Shown one piece after another: positions 1 through 12,760 of a stretch of 64,000 nucleotides of DNA; positions within the stretch are counted from its first letter, which is position 1; every line of letters begins with the position of its first letter. A program made the translations under genes and the position numbers. A model generated the notes under the pieces. The model was given only the letters and a program-made list of their open reading frames with translations, was not told the origin of the DNA and did no database searches. The stretch comes from Pegea sp. RAD2-039 (lineage: Eukaryota; Chordata; Thaliacea; Salpida; Salpidae). Location: positions 1 through 64,000 of the forward strand of contig JAQGEQ010000369.1 of assembly GCA_034620365.1 (NCBI GenBank), given 5' to 3'.

Positions 1-605
1 TTTATAATAAAAGTTCCAGTAACAATATTAATTGATTGAAGCACGCATGATAATTTGATCAAATCACAATATACAATTTCTTACAGCTTTTGTATATCCG
101 CAGATATTTATAATTTTGGAAACATTTCTTCAAGTTATAATCAATAATTTGAAAGATGCTTTTTTATATTCACTTATTCAAATAAGTTTTGTTATATATA
201 GAAAACAGACAAAATGAATAATTTTCAAAAATTTTGTATCCTTTGTTTTGTAATTCTTTAATTTCGGAAATACACTTTAAAAATAATCAATTTTTTTATT
301 TTGGTTTTGAAAAATTTTCCTTTTGTATTAGTAATACAAATTTAATTGCATATTTAACCTTGTAAATATGAAAATTATTAAATTTTTTTTTTTTTGAAAA
401 TAACGAAAATAATTAGTTTAAGGTTTTTGCTAATAATAATTATAATAATTATATTTTTAATTAATTAATCTGAAACACACAGCTTGTAATAGAATGCTCG
501 TAAGAAATAAAAATTTAAATATTTACTAACTTACTTGAAAAATTAATTCATTAATACATTTAAAAGTTTAATACCTTCAATTTGGAAGTTATTATTTGTA
601 AATTA

Positions 606-705
606 TGAAAGGCGTTTCGCCCTGTACATGTGGACTTCAAGCACTTTCACTGACCATAAGCATTTTGAAAATTGCTTGTCATAGCATTCTACGTATCTTA
701 ATTTT
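606..705. other. G+C-richer block of unknown role, copy 1
   Basis: From GAAAGGCGTTTCGCCCTGTA onward, about 100 bp stands out from its surroundings with balanced base use. It includes a GGCG-TTT-CGCC hairpin at its start. It is repeated almost unchanged in copy 2 at about 26718-26817. No known RNA fold or reading frame is recognised. Confidence 0.4.
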
Positions 706-2139
706 AAATATTTTGTTCCTTTACGAAATCTAAAGGTCAACTTTGATTCAATTATTATATATATACTATTATACTTATTATAATATTAGTTATTAATATA
801 ACATTTTTATTTTATAATTCGTCGTGATTATGCAAGACAAAAATTGTAAAATTCATTTTAATTTCCTTATATTAAATAAACGCTTAATACTAATAAAATA
901 TTCAAATTAAATTTTGGATTAAATTTTGTTTTGTATATCTTTTATTTTGATTAGATTTGTTTTTTCAATTTGTTTTGTTAGAGAAATGAAAATCAAGAAA
1001 GCAGTTCTTTTTTATTTAATAAAGACCACAATGTTTTTTATTGCAAATTGTATAAACGTTTCTACAAATCCATAAATAAATTTATCAAATGATTATAATT
1101 AACAATGAAAAGATGTGAAATACATGACTTACTAATAAATTTTACCCAACATATAGCAGGAATTATTAATCTTAAAGTAACCTGGTTCATAAAGTTTATT
1201 ATCTTTTAACAAAAAAAGGATTTTCAAGAAATATTTATTTTGACAAAAAAATGAGGATTTAACTCATAGAATATAGATTAAATTGTTGTTAAACCTTTTT
1301 GAAAATTCTTTTAAAGATCAAACGAAAAAATTCTGAGTCTTATAGTACTCTCAATTTACTATTATAAAAACAAAAAGTCACATGGCTTTTGACATAATTT
1401 AAATTTGTCAAAACGACGGATAATATTTAAAATTAATCATTGAAGTAGAAATAACTTTAAATATAAATCAAATAAAACTTCATAAGAAAAATTAAACTAA
1501 TTTGGTTTGTATAATATTAAACTTGTAAAACATTTTCTTATCAACTTTAAAATCAAATTTTCTATTTGAAAAATATTTGTCAACAAAATGCTTATCGATA
1601 AAATTATAAAATTAATTTCATTTGAACTTGATCCCATACACTTCAGATTGCAACAACGTTTATAATAAATGAAAAGTTAAATAAAACTCAATCTTTCGTA
1701 AAGAATTTTTTTTCGTACTTTACAACGAAACTTTAAATAATAAATAATAGGTAATATGACAGATTTTTTACTAATTGAAAACTTTTCATTCAACAAAACT
1801 ATTATTTTTCTTTTTATTATCATCTATTCGAAATCATTAAATATCAGCTTGGCAATTCTGTTTTTATCTATCATGAGATAAAATATCAAATAGTATAAAT
1901 CTGTTTCTAAAATTTTTAAAGTTGTAAATTGTTGCCTTCGATATATCAATTTACAAAAAGTAAAATTTACTTTTATGAATGGAAAATTTATGAATTACTA
2001 TCCTTTTCTAGATCCTTAAAAAAAACATATATATTTAAATGTATTATTTAATATCTTCTGTAAACTGAAAGTAATACCATATTAAAATTTTACAAAATAA
2101 TGTATTTTTGTAAGTGTTTTTTTAATAACAAACCGTCTA

Positions 2140-2153
2140 GCGCCAAGTAGCGG
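2140..2153 (-). promoter_or_regulatory. CTCF-like palindromic site (CTACTT type)
   Basis: The minus strand reads CCGCTACTTGGCGC. The outer halves match a CTCF-type site, but the centre CTACTT replaces CTAGGT. The same site and flanks occur at 28253 and 62746, and inverted at 59646. Confidence 0.45.
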
Positions 2154-2434
2154 AAAAGGAAACAGTCGACTTGTTTTTTGTAGGTTTATCTTATTTTCCT
2201 GATTTGTTTACATTATCTAAAACAATAAAGATTTTAAATAGTCCTATTAATCAATGTACTATTAATTTTTAATTTATAAAATACTTAATATTTGAGTTAA
2301 ACAAAGAAATAAAATAACAGTTTTTGATAGAAGCTCAGTTTAATGATACTTATATTTAATTTGAACTAATGTATCATTATAAAAATATTATCAACAATAA
2401 CTTTATCGATTAATTAAAGCCATCAAAAGATTTA

Positions 2435-2570
2435 CCGATACCACAAACCTAAGATTGAATGAAAATTATATATTACCGTAAAGCTTACGGAGAAATGAAA
2501 TCGTTTTATCTCGTAATTTGAAATTAAGATAATAATTTGGAAGATGAACTTTTGCATCTGGTTGTCAAGT
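2435..2570 (+). repeat. Core-plus-hairpin module, type 1
   Basis: In order this holds ACCACAAACCTAAGATTG, CGTAAAGCTTACG-like sequence and an AGATGAA/TGCATCT hairpin (2542-2559) followed by GGTTGTCAAG. The same order occurs at about 4935, 28545, 31065, 46340, 55500 and 63040, and inverted at about 59205-59340. This is a repeated architecture of unknown function. Confidence 0.7.
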
Positions 2571-3466
2571 ATGTTTTTTCCAAGGTAAAAATAAGATTTT
2601 GCGTTTATTTGAGATTGTTTGATGTTTACAAATTCCTTGTTAAAAAGTATAACTTAAATTTTCTTTTAATCTTTTGTTATGCATTTAAGTCAATATTTTT
2701 AACAAACAACCGTTTTTTTGCCCAATATCTATCGAACAAACTAATATTGTTTTTTGTAAGAACATCAGGATTGAGCGTTTTCTCTAAATTGCTCGAAGGT
2801 TTTTAAATTCTGTTTGCTGTTAGAAATTTTCTTTTTAATTTGTTTTAAATATTTTAAGATTCATCACATATTAAATTCCTTACTTTCTTCATTGAATATT
2901 TTATGCTATCTAAACAATTTTCATACTAACAATATGTTTTAAATTTTTCATGATCAGTAAGAAACAACTAAAATCTTAATTTGACGTTTTTAAAGACTGT
3001 TTCATGATAAATCTTTTCTTTGAATCAAAAATGAATAATTGAAAATGCGAGTTATAATTTCAACAACTCTTAAATCTCTCTATAATAATAAATAGATCTA
3101 AAATCTGTGAACTACTTCAAAACTACTGCGTGTCGGTCAAAAATAATCAAAATATTCTTCCAATTAATTCAAAAATATAAAATTAGTTCCTTAATGACTT
3201 TTAATTTCCTTAATCTTTTGATCAGAAGATGTTTTTAAATCAATATAAGTGTTATCTCACCATACCATCTTATAAGTCAAATCTTATTGCAAAGAATGAA
3301 TACTGAAGATATTAAACTTTTTGATAAATGGAGCTTGACGAAGAAATATAATGATTTTGATTAAACGATATAAAAAGGAAATAACTATAAACTAATCAAG
3401 TGTTTTGTCATTTTTTTAGAAAGTACTAACTTATAATTTTCCACCGATTCACTTAAATGAAGTTTC

Positions 3467-3484
3467 GTTGAAAAGTATTTCAAC
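3467..3484. repeat. GTTGAAA hairpin
   Basis: GTTGAAA-AGTA-TTTCAAC, a perfect 7-bp stem with a 4-nt loop. Near-identical hairpins lie at 29580-29597, 37915-37932, 43531-43548 and 50953-50970, each about 70-200 bp from a CCACAAAC-type core. Confidence 0.7.
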
Positions 3485-4162
3485 TCAAAATTATGTAAAC
3501 GATTTGTTATCAGGAAAAAATGCTTGAAAGATATACTTTTCATTACTTATAAACGTTATTGCAATCTAGAGTTTGTGGCATAAAGCTAGAGTACGATATT
3601 TTTATAATTTTAATAATAAACTATTTGTTGACATATACTGCTTACACAGAAAATTTGACTTAAAGGTGAAAAGCAATTTTTATTGTAACTTAATTATTGG
3701 TAAAACCAAAATTAGTATAAAATTGTAACAATATAAAATTTACCAAAATTTATTAGTTTAAAATTGATCCCAAAAACTCTAAACTGTAATCAATTAATAA
3801 TAAATAAAAAGGTTGTAAGATCCATTGTAGTGTAAGAAACCTGTTATTATTTGTTTGAATTTGAATGACTTTTAACGAAAATTGATTAATATATACTAAG
3901 ACTACTTTGAGTTTTAATTTGCTACATTTAGCAGCATAAAAGTAATTTATGTTTAACATTTACTTTTTGACGTAAAAACATGTAACTGATAAAATGAGCG
4001 AATGTTTACAAATTTTTATGAAACAAAATGTTTTAGCAAAATTAGTAATTTTAAAACAGACATTTTAAACACATTTTTCAGTCTGGATAATTATAAAACT
4101 TTCTATTCTTAATATTTTAGCAGAAATGAATTAAAAAAATAGTTATTCAAAATTGTTATTTT

Positions 4163-4176
4163 ACGCTACTTAGCGC
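4163..4176 (+). promoter_or_regulatory. CTCF-like palindromic site (CTACTT type)
   Basis: Reads ACGCTACTTAGCGC, close to a perfect palindrome, followed by AAAAGAGG. The counterpart in copy 2 is at 30276. Confidence 0.35.
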
Positions 4177-5022
4177 AAAAGAGGTTTATTTTAAAAAATA
4201 CTAAAATCAGAAATTAAAAACTTTTTTTTAAATTCTTAATTGTATTTAGCAACTTTTTGAAATTTTTAATCGAGAGTTTTGTTGAGGTTACCATTTGTAG
4301 ACTGCTAATAATTGCTGATGTCAATAAGCAGTTGATTACCAAATTGATGGTTAGACTCAACTATTAGGCTCCATTAGTTTTGTTAAACTCTCTTTGAGTT
4401 AAATTTCTAACTAAGTTTGGTTTTTAAATTTCATTTTAGGATTAGTTCAAACAGTTTGACGCTATTAAAACTTTTTTCTAGTTATTAGTAAACTGTTTGT
4501 ATATTATTTTTAAATAGGATTTTACAAATGAAAATTTTGATTCGATTAGCGACAATTGTTCAACAAATCATTTATATATTTTAATAATTTATAATAGTAA
4601 TTTATCATAATAATTTATAATAGTATAATAATAATAATTAATTTGTTTTTAAAACATTCAACTGCTACTTGGCAGATAAAAAGTTAAAAGAATAAAGTTT
4701 TTTAAAGAATCACACTGACCAATGTACCATCAATTTCTATTTTATGAAATACTATTTACACTATAAAATTGTTTAATTTTCAGTTTTAATTAAAATGCAA
4801 TATTATATAACAATAAAGAAAAACAAAAAAATAATTTATTGAGAAGAATAAATAAATAAAATAATCGTTAAGATAGAAGTTCAGTTAAAAATGAAATTTT
4901 CTATAACATTATTGATTGATTAAAGCAATCGAAAAATTTACCGACACCACAAGCGTAAGATTGAATGAAGATAATATATAACCGTAAAGCTTACGTAGAA
5001 GTGAAATCATTTTATTACTCAT

Positions 5023-5146
5023 CTAGATTAAAGATACTAATTTGGAAGATGCACTCTTGCATCTGATTATCAAAATTTTTTGTTCTAGATTAAAGATACT
5101 AATTTGGAAGATGCACTCTTGCATCTGATTATCAAAATTTTTTGTG
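5023..5146 (+). repeat. Tandem duplication, 2 x 62 bp
   Basis: Two adjacent units start at 5023 and 5085, each beginning CTAGATTAAAGATACTAA and each holding a perfect AGATGCA-CTCT-TGCATCT hairpin (5047-5064 and 5109-5126). The same doublet stands in copy 2 at 31144, so it arose before the long duplication. Confidence 0.9.
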
Positions 5147-6660
5147 TTACATTTTTCTTTTACTTTTTATTCATTGATTTATTCATTTAAATCAACATTT
5201 TTTAAGAGCAACAGTTTTTCTGCATAAAATCTATCGTTACCACAAACGAAGATTATTTTTAATAAGAATATCAAGATTGAACGTTTTCTCTAAATTGCTT
5301 AAAATTGTTAAAATCTGTTTGCTATTAGTAATTTTCTTTGTAATTTCTTTTAAATATTTTTGGGTTCATCATTCCTTATTTTCTTAATTGAGTATTTTTG
5401 GCTGTTTAAAAACTAAAAATACGTTTTCGCATTTGTAATGAGTATTTTTTTACAAAAAATATAATTGTTTTGAAATTGGTCAATCGTTTTTAAATTATAT
5501 AAATTGTGAAGGTACTTGTTAACAGGATATTACTAAAAGATTAAAATCGGATTTTTCAAAAATGTTTAAAGTCTGTTGTTTATGGTGCTAGAAATCTAAA
5601 CAAGTTTAACATTTTTTAAGAAAGTACAATGTAATCGGTGTACAAAATTACTGCATGAAATATCAAAACATGTTAACTTCTTTTACTTTTATTAAAGCAA
5701 ATTGTTTAAGTTCATTTGAAATCTCAGACAATGCCAGTTGAAAAATTGTTACAATGTTATACATGTTACTTAAATACATCAATTTGCATATAACATTAAA
5801 AATTCAGTTCATTATAAAAACTATACTTTATTTAAACTTCAATGTTATTTGAAATAATTGGTTAATTTTGAATTTTATTTTTAACGATTTAACTATCTGT
5901 GCTTTAATGTACTTATTAATTTTAATTCTGAATTAATTAAAATTCAGTTTTTAATAGCTGAATTATTTTTTGTACAATAATAAATTCTTTTCGATTTCTT
6001 TTAAAAAATCAAGTATGGTTTAAAGTAAATTAGTAAAAGTTAATAAAATCTAATAATTTTTAAAGATTTTTTTCTAAATATTAGATAATAAAAAAATAGG
6101 AAAAAGTATTAACACATATATTAATATATATATATAGAGAGAGATTTTGATAAATTAAGTGAAATCTTTACCACACAATGATTAACTTTTATTATGGATA
6201 AAGTATACAAACACGTACGTCTGTAGTCTAACAACATCATCAATTGATTGATATAATTATTAAAAATATTGCTGTTTTTAATGTTATTCTTGGTCCAGTT
6301 CTAAATCTGTTTATCAGTAAAATAACTATTTTCATTTTTTCACTTCAAAACCAAAATTGAACTTTTTGCTGAAATTTATAAAACAAACACTCTCTAAATT
6401 TTAAGTTGTAAATATAAAAAGCAATTTGCTAATCTACAAAAATATAAAACTTTCAAATATTTAAGTTTAAATGTATCTAGAACATACGAACTGATATTAA
6501 TATGGTGTAATATCAACTTTAAATAATACAGCAAGTATTTTTTGATACTTAAACACAAATTGATTTTGAGAATTTGAATACTTTATACAGTTTACAATAG
6601 ATTAGCTTTTTATTACTAGTCCAAATTCCAATGAAATATATTTGTATGTTTTTATTTTAT

Positions 6661-6674
6661 AGGTCACCTAGCGG
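6661..6674 (-). promoter_or_regulatory. CTCF-like site, decayed
   Basis: The minus strand reads CCGCTAGGTGACCT. The copy-2 counterpart at 32769 keeps CCGCTAGGTGGCGT, so this one has probably lost its right end. Confidence 0.35.
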
Positions 6675-7789
6675 ATGTAATATTTTACTTACAATAAAAA
6701 AAATCTAAAACTTTAAAAGTCTTCTAATAACTTACTTCAAAGATTTTTATCTTTGTGTAATGGTTTGTGCTATTGTTTATTGTTTTAATATAAGATTCTA
6801 CCGATTTATCAAAACTTTTCAATGATTTAAAATCCCAAAATTGTTTAGAATATAATTCATTTCAACTTGTTATTCAATTTATTAGTTATTAACAACTGAC
6901 TAATTTTGCGGAAATAAAAATGTTATTTGTAAAGATTCTGGCATTTTATCGGTAGCATGATTACAACAATGTAATGAAATTCTCATGTGAATAATCTTTA
7001 TTTCTTTATTTCTACAAAATAAAAAATAAATTCACTCAATTGTTTTACTAACTAAACTTCTGTAGAAAAGTGTTTCAACTCAAAATTAAAATAATCTTTT
7101 TTTTAATTACGCTATCAAGAAAATTAGATAATTATACTTTTCCTTTAATATATCAAATGTAGAGTTTGTGGGATCAAGTTCAAGATAAATATATTTTTTA
7201 AATTTTAATAGAAAACTTCTTGTTGACAAATAATACTTAAATCAAATTTGACTTTACAGTTAATACATATATATTATCAATCTTTTTTCTAATTTAATTA
7301 AGCTTAAGTGGTATCATCAAATCTTGTATGTATGCTATTGTATGTATGCCTTAATAAAAAAAAATTAATTTAATTTAATTTTAATTTCTATCATTTTCTC
7401 TGTTTACCAGTATTGCAAACTGTATGATAATTTGAAATCATTTTAAAAGTTTCACATGCTTTTTATTATTATGCTCGACAATAAATTCAAATGAGATTAA
7501 ATCTTTACAGATAACAAGAACTTTTAAAAAAAAGTTATTTAGTATTTTCTTAGATTGATCGTTATCAAAAGTTTTTATATTTTCTCGAAAACAATGGAGT
7601 CAAAAAATTTATCTTCTATTAAAAATAATTTATGAAATTTAATTATGTATTATAACCTTTTTTAACAGTTTATTTTATATTTGATTTTAAAAACAGAAAG
7701 AGAAACTAACGGTCTTTTTATTTTATAGATTTTACAAGTTGTAAGCGTTTACTTCAATCTTGGGAAAATAAATAAAAATTAAAAACTTA

Positions 7790-7814
7790 TTCTTGCGTAA
7801 TCATTTAGCAAGAA
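7790..7814. repeat. TTCTTGC/GCAAGAA hairpin
   Basis: A 7-bp stem with an 11-nt loop. Copies lie at 54497-54521 and, with a changed loop and a 6-bp stem, at 24421-24443. In copy 2 near 33895 the left arm is damaged. Confidence 0.5.
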
Positions 7815-9000
7815 AATAACTTATTTAATATTTGCAAATTATTTGATAACATTGAAATTGTAAAAATATTATCAAACAAGAGAAAAATGTTGTTTTAAAA
7901 AAATAAAATAACTTTTTAAAAATTGAAAACATTTTAAAGAGTGCTTTAAAAGATTTCAAAAATATTCTAATTGTTTTTTGAAAATCTCAAGTTTTTTATT
8001 TTTTTGTAAAAAGAAAACAATTTGGTTTAATAGTTGTATAAACACATCTTTAGAATTGTGAATCTGTAATTGGTGAAATATGTACTAGATCATGTCTATA
8101 TATGGCTTGTATATATTAATTTACAAACAATTAATTTAAATACTTTGTGGCAAAATCTTTTTCTGCTCTGTTATATAAACAAGTTTCTTCAAAATATTTG
8201 TGCTTTTCTACAAGATTCAATATTTTAGAAGTTGTATCAAACAAGTCGTTTATTGAAGATTTTAAAACCATTTAAAAATTTTAAAATATATGAAAACGTT
8301 ATTACAAAAAAGTTACTTTTTTAGATTAATGTAAATAAACTGTTTATAAATGTTTACAAATATTTTGACTTTTCTTATATTATTTGTAAAAAGTAAACAC
8401 AATAAAATGAACTGAAAAAATTGTTTGAAAAAACAGAAGTTTAAAATTTGTGCTAATAATTAAAATAACTGTAAACATTTTATATTTCTTAGTATTATAA
8501 GTAATTGTTTAATACATAGATATAAGACTGCATCTTGCAAAATACGTAGTGGTAATAGTTTTTTAAACAATTCAATTAATAGAAGAAATATATTGATTTA
8601 TTTATGCTTATATATATATAATTTCTAGATATATATAGATAAATTTTGTAAAATATGGAAATTCAAGTTATTCAACTTATTTACTAATTGAATTTTCGTT
8701 TAAAAGTACTTGGACTCCAAGTTAAATTTTAAGTAGCCACTGATTATTTTTAAATAAGGCATTCTTTAGTTTTTGATTATTTATTACTTTGTTGCAATCT
8801 AAAGTTCAGTTGGTATCAACTTCAGACAAATTCTTTCTTAAATTTGTCAAAAGATTTTTAAAAACTTTCACTTGCAATCTTAAATTTGCAATTTAAAAAT
8901 CATACACTTCAGATTGCAACAACGTTTATTATAAGTGAAAAGTAAAATAAAACTCAATCTTTCGTAAAGGATTGCAAAGTTTTTTAATTTGGAGTTAAAG
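7800..9000 (+). repeat. Module R, copy within long repeat 1
   Basis: About 1.2 kb with copies at 34000-34980 (in long repeat 2), 23490-24230 (partial, forward) and 53370-54600 (inverted). It contains the strongly conserved block at 8155-8270. No coding capacity is seen. Confidence 0.78.
8155..8270 (+). repeat. Conserved 116-bp block, copy 1
   Basis: This block starts CAAAATCTTTTTCTGCTCTG, includes TTATATAAACAAG, and ends GTCGTTTATTGAAGATTTTA. The four copies (here, 23533, 34254 and inverted 54044) differ at only a handful of positions by eye, while flanking bases have drifted much more. It has no recognised function. Confidence 0.72.
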
Positions 9001-9139
9001 TACTTTACAACTAAACTTTAAATAATAAATAAGTTTAATAACTTGAGTTATTATTTAATACAAAATTTTTTTGTAAACATGTTGTTTATCTTGTTGTAAA
9101 TATTTTCGATAAAATTAAAAATGTATTTATAAAATGAGC

Positions 9140-9275
9140 AACATTTAACGACGCCACAAACATCAGATTTTATGCCGATATTATATAGGTGTATAAATGA
9201 AAATTGAAGCAACAAGAAAATATCAGGCTCCCAATTTTTGAAGATGCATATTTGCGTCTGTTTATCAAACAAGTT
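9140..9275 (+). repeat. Core-plus-hairpin module, type 2
   Basis: GCCACAAACATCAGATTT, then a TATTATATAGGTGTATAAAT stretch, then AGATGCA-TATT-TGCGTCT (9242-9259, one wobble pair). Copies lie at 35705-35830 and 41425-41570. It shares signal order with type 1 but little sequence between. Confidence 0.65.
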
Positions 9276-9410
9276 TTATTCATCGGAAGAATTGACACGA
9301 TTTTCATCTTTCTTAAGATTACTCGATATTTTACAATTCCGTTTGGTAGGACAAATTCTATTTTAAACTTTAATCATTTTTTATTTTCAGCAATTCAATA
9401 CAATTTTTGT

Positions 9411-9660
9411 ATGGAAAATTTTGAAATATTTTTTTGTAAAGTTTTTTTTTTTAACTTATTTCTACTATCCATAAGATAGAAAAAGAGAAATTGCCGAGCT
9501 GATATTTTATGAGTTCGATTAAATAATAATAAAAAGCAAAATACTAGTTTTTTTGAATGAAAAGTTTTCAATTAGTAAAAAATCTGTCATATTACTAATA
9601 ACATGTTTACAAAAATATTTTGTGATGAATAATAACTCAAGTTATCAAACATATTCATTA
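9411..9660. other. Gene-free stretch with a dispersed repeat
   Basis: Similarity to long repeat 2 ends here. From about 9470 the sequence matches 52610 and 59930 in the same orientation and is inverted at 46480-46985 and 1500-1870. No gene is seen. Confidence 0.55.
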
Positions 9661-10679
9661 TTTAAAGTTTCCTTGTAAAGTAAAACTTTGAATTTAACTC
9701 CAAATTTACAAACTTTGCAATCCTTTACGAAACATTGAGTTTTATTTTAATCTTATTTTCTTATAAACGTTGTTGCAATCTGAAGTGTATGGGATCAAGT
9801 TCAAATGAAAATAATTTTATAATTTTATTGATAAGCATTTTGTTGACAAAATTGTTATAATAGAAAATTTGATTTAAAGTTGATAAGAAAATTTATTATA
9901 AGTTTACTATTATACAAACCAAATTTGTTTAATTTATCTGATCCAGTTTCTTACCAAGCTGTATTTAATAAAGATTTAAAGTCATTCCTACTTTGATGAT
10001 TAAAAATAAAAACCATCAGTCGTGCTGATAATGAAAACTTAAATCAAAAGTCATGTGACTTTCTTTTTTAATTGAGAGTACTATAAGACTCAGAGATTAT
10101 ATTCGTTTGATCTTCAAAATGAATTAGAAACTTAAAAATTTAAAACTAAAAATGAGTTACAAATTTAGAAATCATACAAATCATTAAAGTAATTTATCCA
10201 TAAAATATCAATGTATTAGATATTTATTATTAGCCAAAATATTCTATTTTCTAGAGAACGCAAACAATAGAAGCAAAAAGTTAAAATTAATGGGTTTTTA
10301 ACTATTTTGAAAGATTTAATTTAACCTGCGTACGCTATTCATTTTATCAAAATTACATTTGGTTTTAACTATTGAAAAATATATTCTTTAACTGTTAAAA
10401 TTGATCTTAGTAATTATTAGCTCGAATTTTATATATACAATTTATATTTGTTAAATTTGTGTTTATAGTTGCTGTATTACGATTTAATTAATTACGATTA
10501 TTCGTTTACACTGAACTAGGAACTTTTTTATTCCTCAGAGCTATTTTACAACTTTAACAAACTTCATGATATTTAATGGTGAAATTAAATGTAGATTTTT
10601 TTGATGATCAGATTTAACTAAATTTTATTTTAAAGAAAATACAATCTCTGTATTTCTTACTTATGAAAAGTACTTAGTT

Positions 10680-10812
10680 GATAAACAGGTGCAAAAGTGC
10701 ATTTTCCAAATATTGCACTCGTAAATGGATTTTGTATTTCATTGAAAAAGGATTTGTTTTTAATGTTATATATAAGCTGCATAATACCTTATATTTGTGG
10801 CTTCAATGAAAA
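10680..10812 (-). repeat. Core-plus-hairpin module, type 3, inverted
   Basis: On the minus strand this holds the GCCACAAATATAAGGTATTA core and a TGCACTTTTGCACCT-type hairpin end. It is part of the inverted module 9660-11830. Confidence 0.58.
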
Positions 10813-11060
10813 TTATGTATACTTTAATCTTTTAAAATGAAATTCAAAAAAATATTTACAAAAATTTTTTTAAAAATGTTGAAAAATTTTTACAAAAAAA
10901 TTTTAATCAATTCTTTTTTAACAATCAAGAATGAAAAAATATTAATTTGGTTGGTACCAAAAAACATACAACAATCTACAAATTGTACAATTCATTAAAG
11001 TGGTTCAATCAAATACTAATTTAGTTTCAAATATTTGTCGTTAAAACCAAAATACACTAA

Positions 11061-11074
11061 CCGCTAGGTGGCGC
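11061..11074 (+). promoter_or_regulatory. CTCF-like site, full match type
   Basis: CCGCTAGGTGGCGC. Against the vertebrate CTCF consensus as I remember it (CCASYAGRKGGCRS), 13 of 14 positions fit. The flanking sequence is almost pure A+T. Related sites with the same flanks lie at 36930, 42668 and 49443, and inverted at 44871 and 60927. Confidence 0.55.
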
Positions 11075-12109
11075 AAACAAACAAAAAGAGAAAATTATAA
11101 TTTTTGGATTAGGTAATTGATAATAAAGATTTTTTGGTAACTATCAAAGCTTACTTATTTTGATGCGACTTTGATTTTGTTGATATGAATTCAAAAATGT
11201 CACCAAAAAGTGAAAACAGCTTTTGTACATACAATAGAATAAATAATTATATTAAAGAACATACCATATCAAATTCAGAAACAAATCATTCATTTCAGAA
11301 AACATATCAAAGTTGTTGTCTTGAAGATGTGAAATGCATTAATATTTATATATTTAACAAATAGTAAAAGTTGTCATCGACATTTAGTCGATTCGAAATT
11401 ACCTTCTTTCAAAAGTAGAAATTTTATTTTATAACTTTTGTAAAAATTTGTTTAATAAAATTCATTTTAAAACAATTATTTTTTTTAAATACTATAATTT
11501 TAAATTCGTAGAAATTACGAACATAACATTTATAGCAATATTCTTTTTTAAACTACTAACAAACTTTCCATTAAAATATTCGATGTTATGAATTTGTACA
11601 AACAATTATGACGTCAGTTATGAAGTTTTTTTTCAATTAAATTGCTTAAATGCAAAAAGATTGAGAATCTTTTGTTAGAACCTTAGTTATATTTTGCAAA
11701 TAAAATTATTCTAACATAATATAACAATTAGTTAAACGTTTATTTTTAGTTTTTTCTCATTTTTATAACTTTTCTCTTTAAGTCTACCAGTTTACACAAT
11801 GTAATTTCCATATTCATTATCTCACATCAAAAGTCAAATTGTAAACTTGTATAATCTGAAAAATAACGAAAATTTATTGGTTTAAACTTGATGCCACAAA
11901 TTGTAGATTGTAATAAAGTAATAATAAATTAAAAAAATTATGTGTTGTATGGTCCATTGTAGTCTAAGAAAATCCTGACTCTTAATTTAAAGCTGAAATA
12001 CTTTCAACGGAAATCGATTAAGAAAATAACAAGACTACCTTCAGTTTCAATTCTGTGCAAGTAGCAACATAAAATTGATTTAAGTTGAAAATTTATTATT
12101 TTGATGGAA

Positions 12110-12760
12110 ACATGTAACCGATAAATTGACAGAATGTTTACAAATAGAAAAAAAGTTTTATTTAATGATTTCGATTGATTGATATCAAAAACTAATAAAC
12201 AAATAAAAATGTTGCTGCTTAATTATTTCATCTGAAATATAAGAAGAAATAATAATTGTGTTAATTAAAAGTTTTTATATTTAAAACATTCTGTTATATT
12301 ATTATTCTGTTATTTATTGCAATTTTCGAAGATTGCTGTAATTTAGCAACAAAAAGTCTTTTTTTTGTGAGCTAAGTTCAATTTTTAGTCTTTTTAAAAA
12401 GGGAGATATTTGTATGAAAACGCATTTTCTTACTAAAGCATATACAAATTATTGAAAACAACAAAAACAGATTACTACAAGTAAAATAATTCAATTTTAC
12501 AAACAAAGGCATAACTTAAATCTTCTGAAAACTTGTAGAGAATTTCTGATTTACTTTATCAAAAAAAAAGTTGCTAAATATTGTTGACGTCAAAAAGTGT
12601 TCAACTATTGAGAACCATTAAGAACCGATTTTGCAAATAGAAACTTTTTGCTTTAAAATTATTAGTGGTTTCACTTAGATTTTAGAATGAAAAAAAAACA
12701 AGTAAATTTTAAAAATAAATTTTGTATTTTTCATTTCTTTTTGATTAGTTATTTTTTATA
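12110..12760 (+). repeat. Module V, copy 1
   Basis: Matches 47050-47720 in the same orientation, including a GTTGCTAAATATTGTTGACG stretch near 12570 and 47510. No gene is seen. The following 12760-13248 is A+T-rich with nothing recognised. Confidence 0.7.

Larger units (their letters stand above)
1..9410 (+). repeat. Long direct repeat, copy 1 (left edge outside window)
   Basis: Position 1 onward matches 26113 onward base for base with scattered substitutions and small indels, at an offset of 26112 that drifts to 26557 by 9051. The drift is mostly one segment of about 440 bp present in copy 2 (about 35000-35450) and absent here near 8880-8910. Similarity stops near 9410. Since similarity is already present at base 1, the repeat starts further left. 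No protein gene is visible in the 9.4 kb. It holds CTCF-like sites at 2140, 4163 and 6661, the paired 62-bp units at 5023 and several hairpin modules. Copy-to-copy similarity looks well above 90 percent, so the duplication is younger than the modules inside it. Confidence 0.9.
9660..11830 (-). repeat. Module T, inverted relative to its other copies
   Basis: Read on the minus strand this matches 44403-46220 and 60330-62035. It carries the CTCF-like site 11061, the type 3 hairpin module and a GACGTCA site near 11610. Parts also match 49220-50230 in the plus orientation. Confidence 0.75.

Noticed and set aside
2537-2806. 89-codon frame at 2537-2806, nearly identical at 28650-28919
   Set aside because: The similarity follows from the recent long duplication. 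In the third copy (around 63130-63400) the same DNA does not keep the frame. Composition is that of translated A+T-rich DNA, with no domain.
6121-6150. Short TA/GA microsatellite
   Set aside because: It is a brief low-complexity run of the kind expected in this composition, and it is shorter in the copy-2 counterpart near 32240.
8165-8185. TATA-box promoter at TTATATAA in the 116-bp block
   Set aside because: TATA-like strings are frequent in this DNA, and no downstream gene or initiator can be shown.
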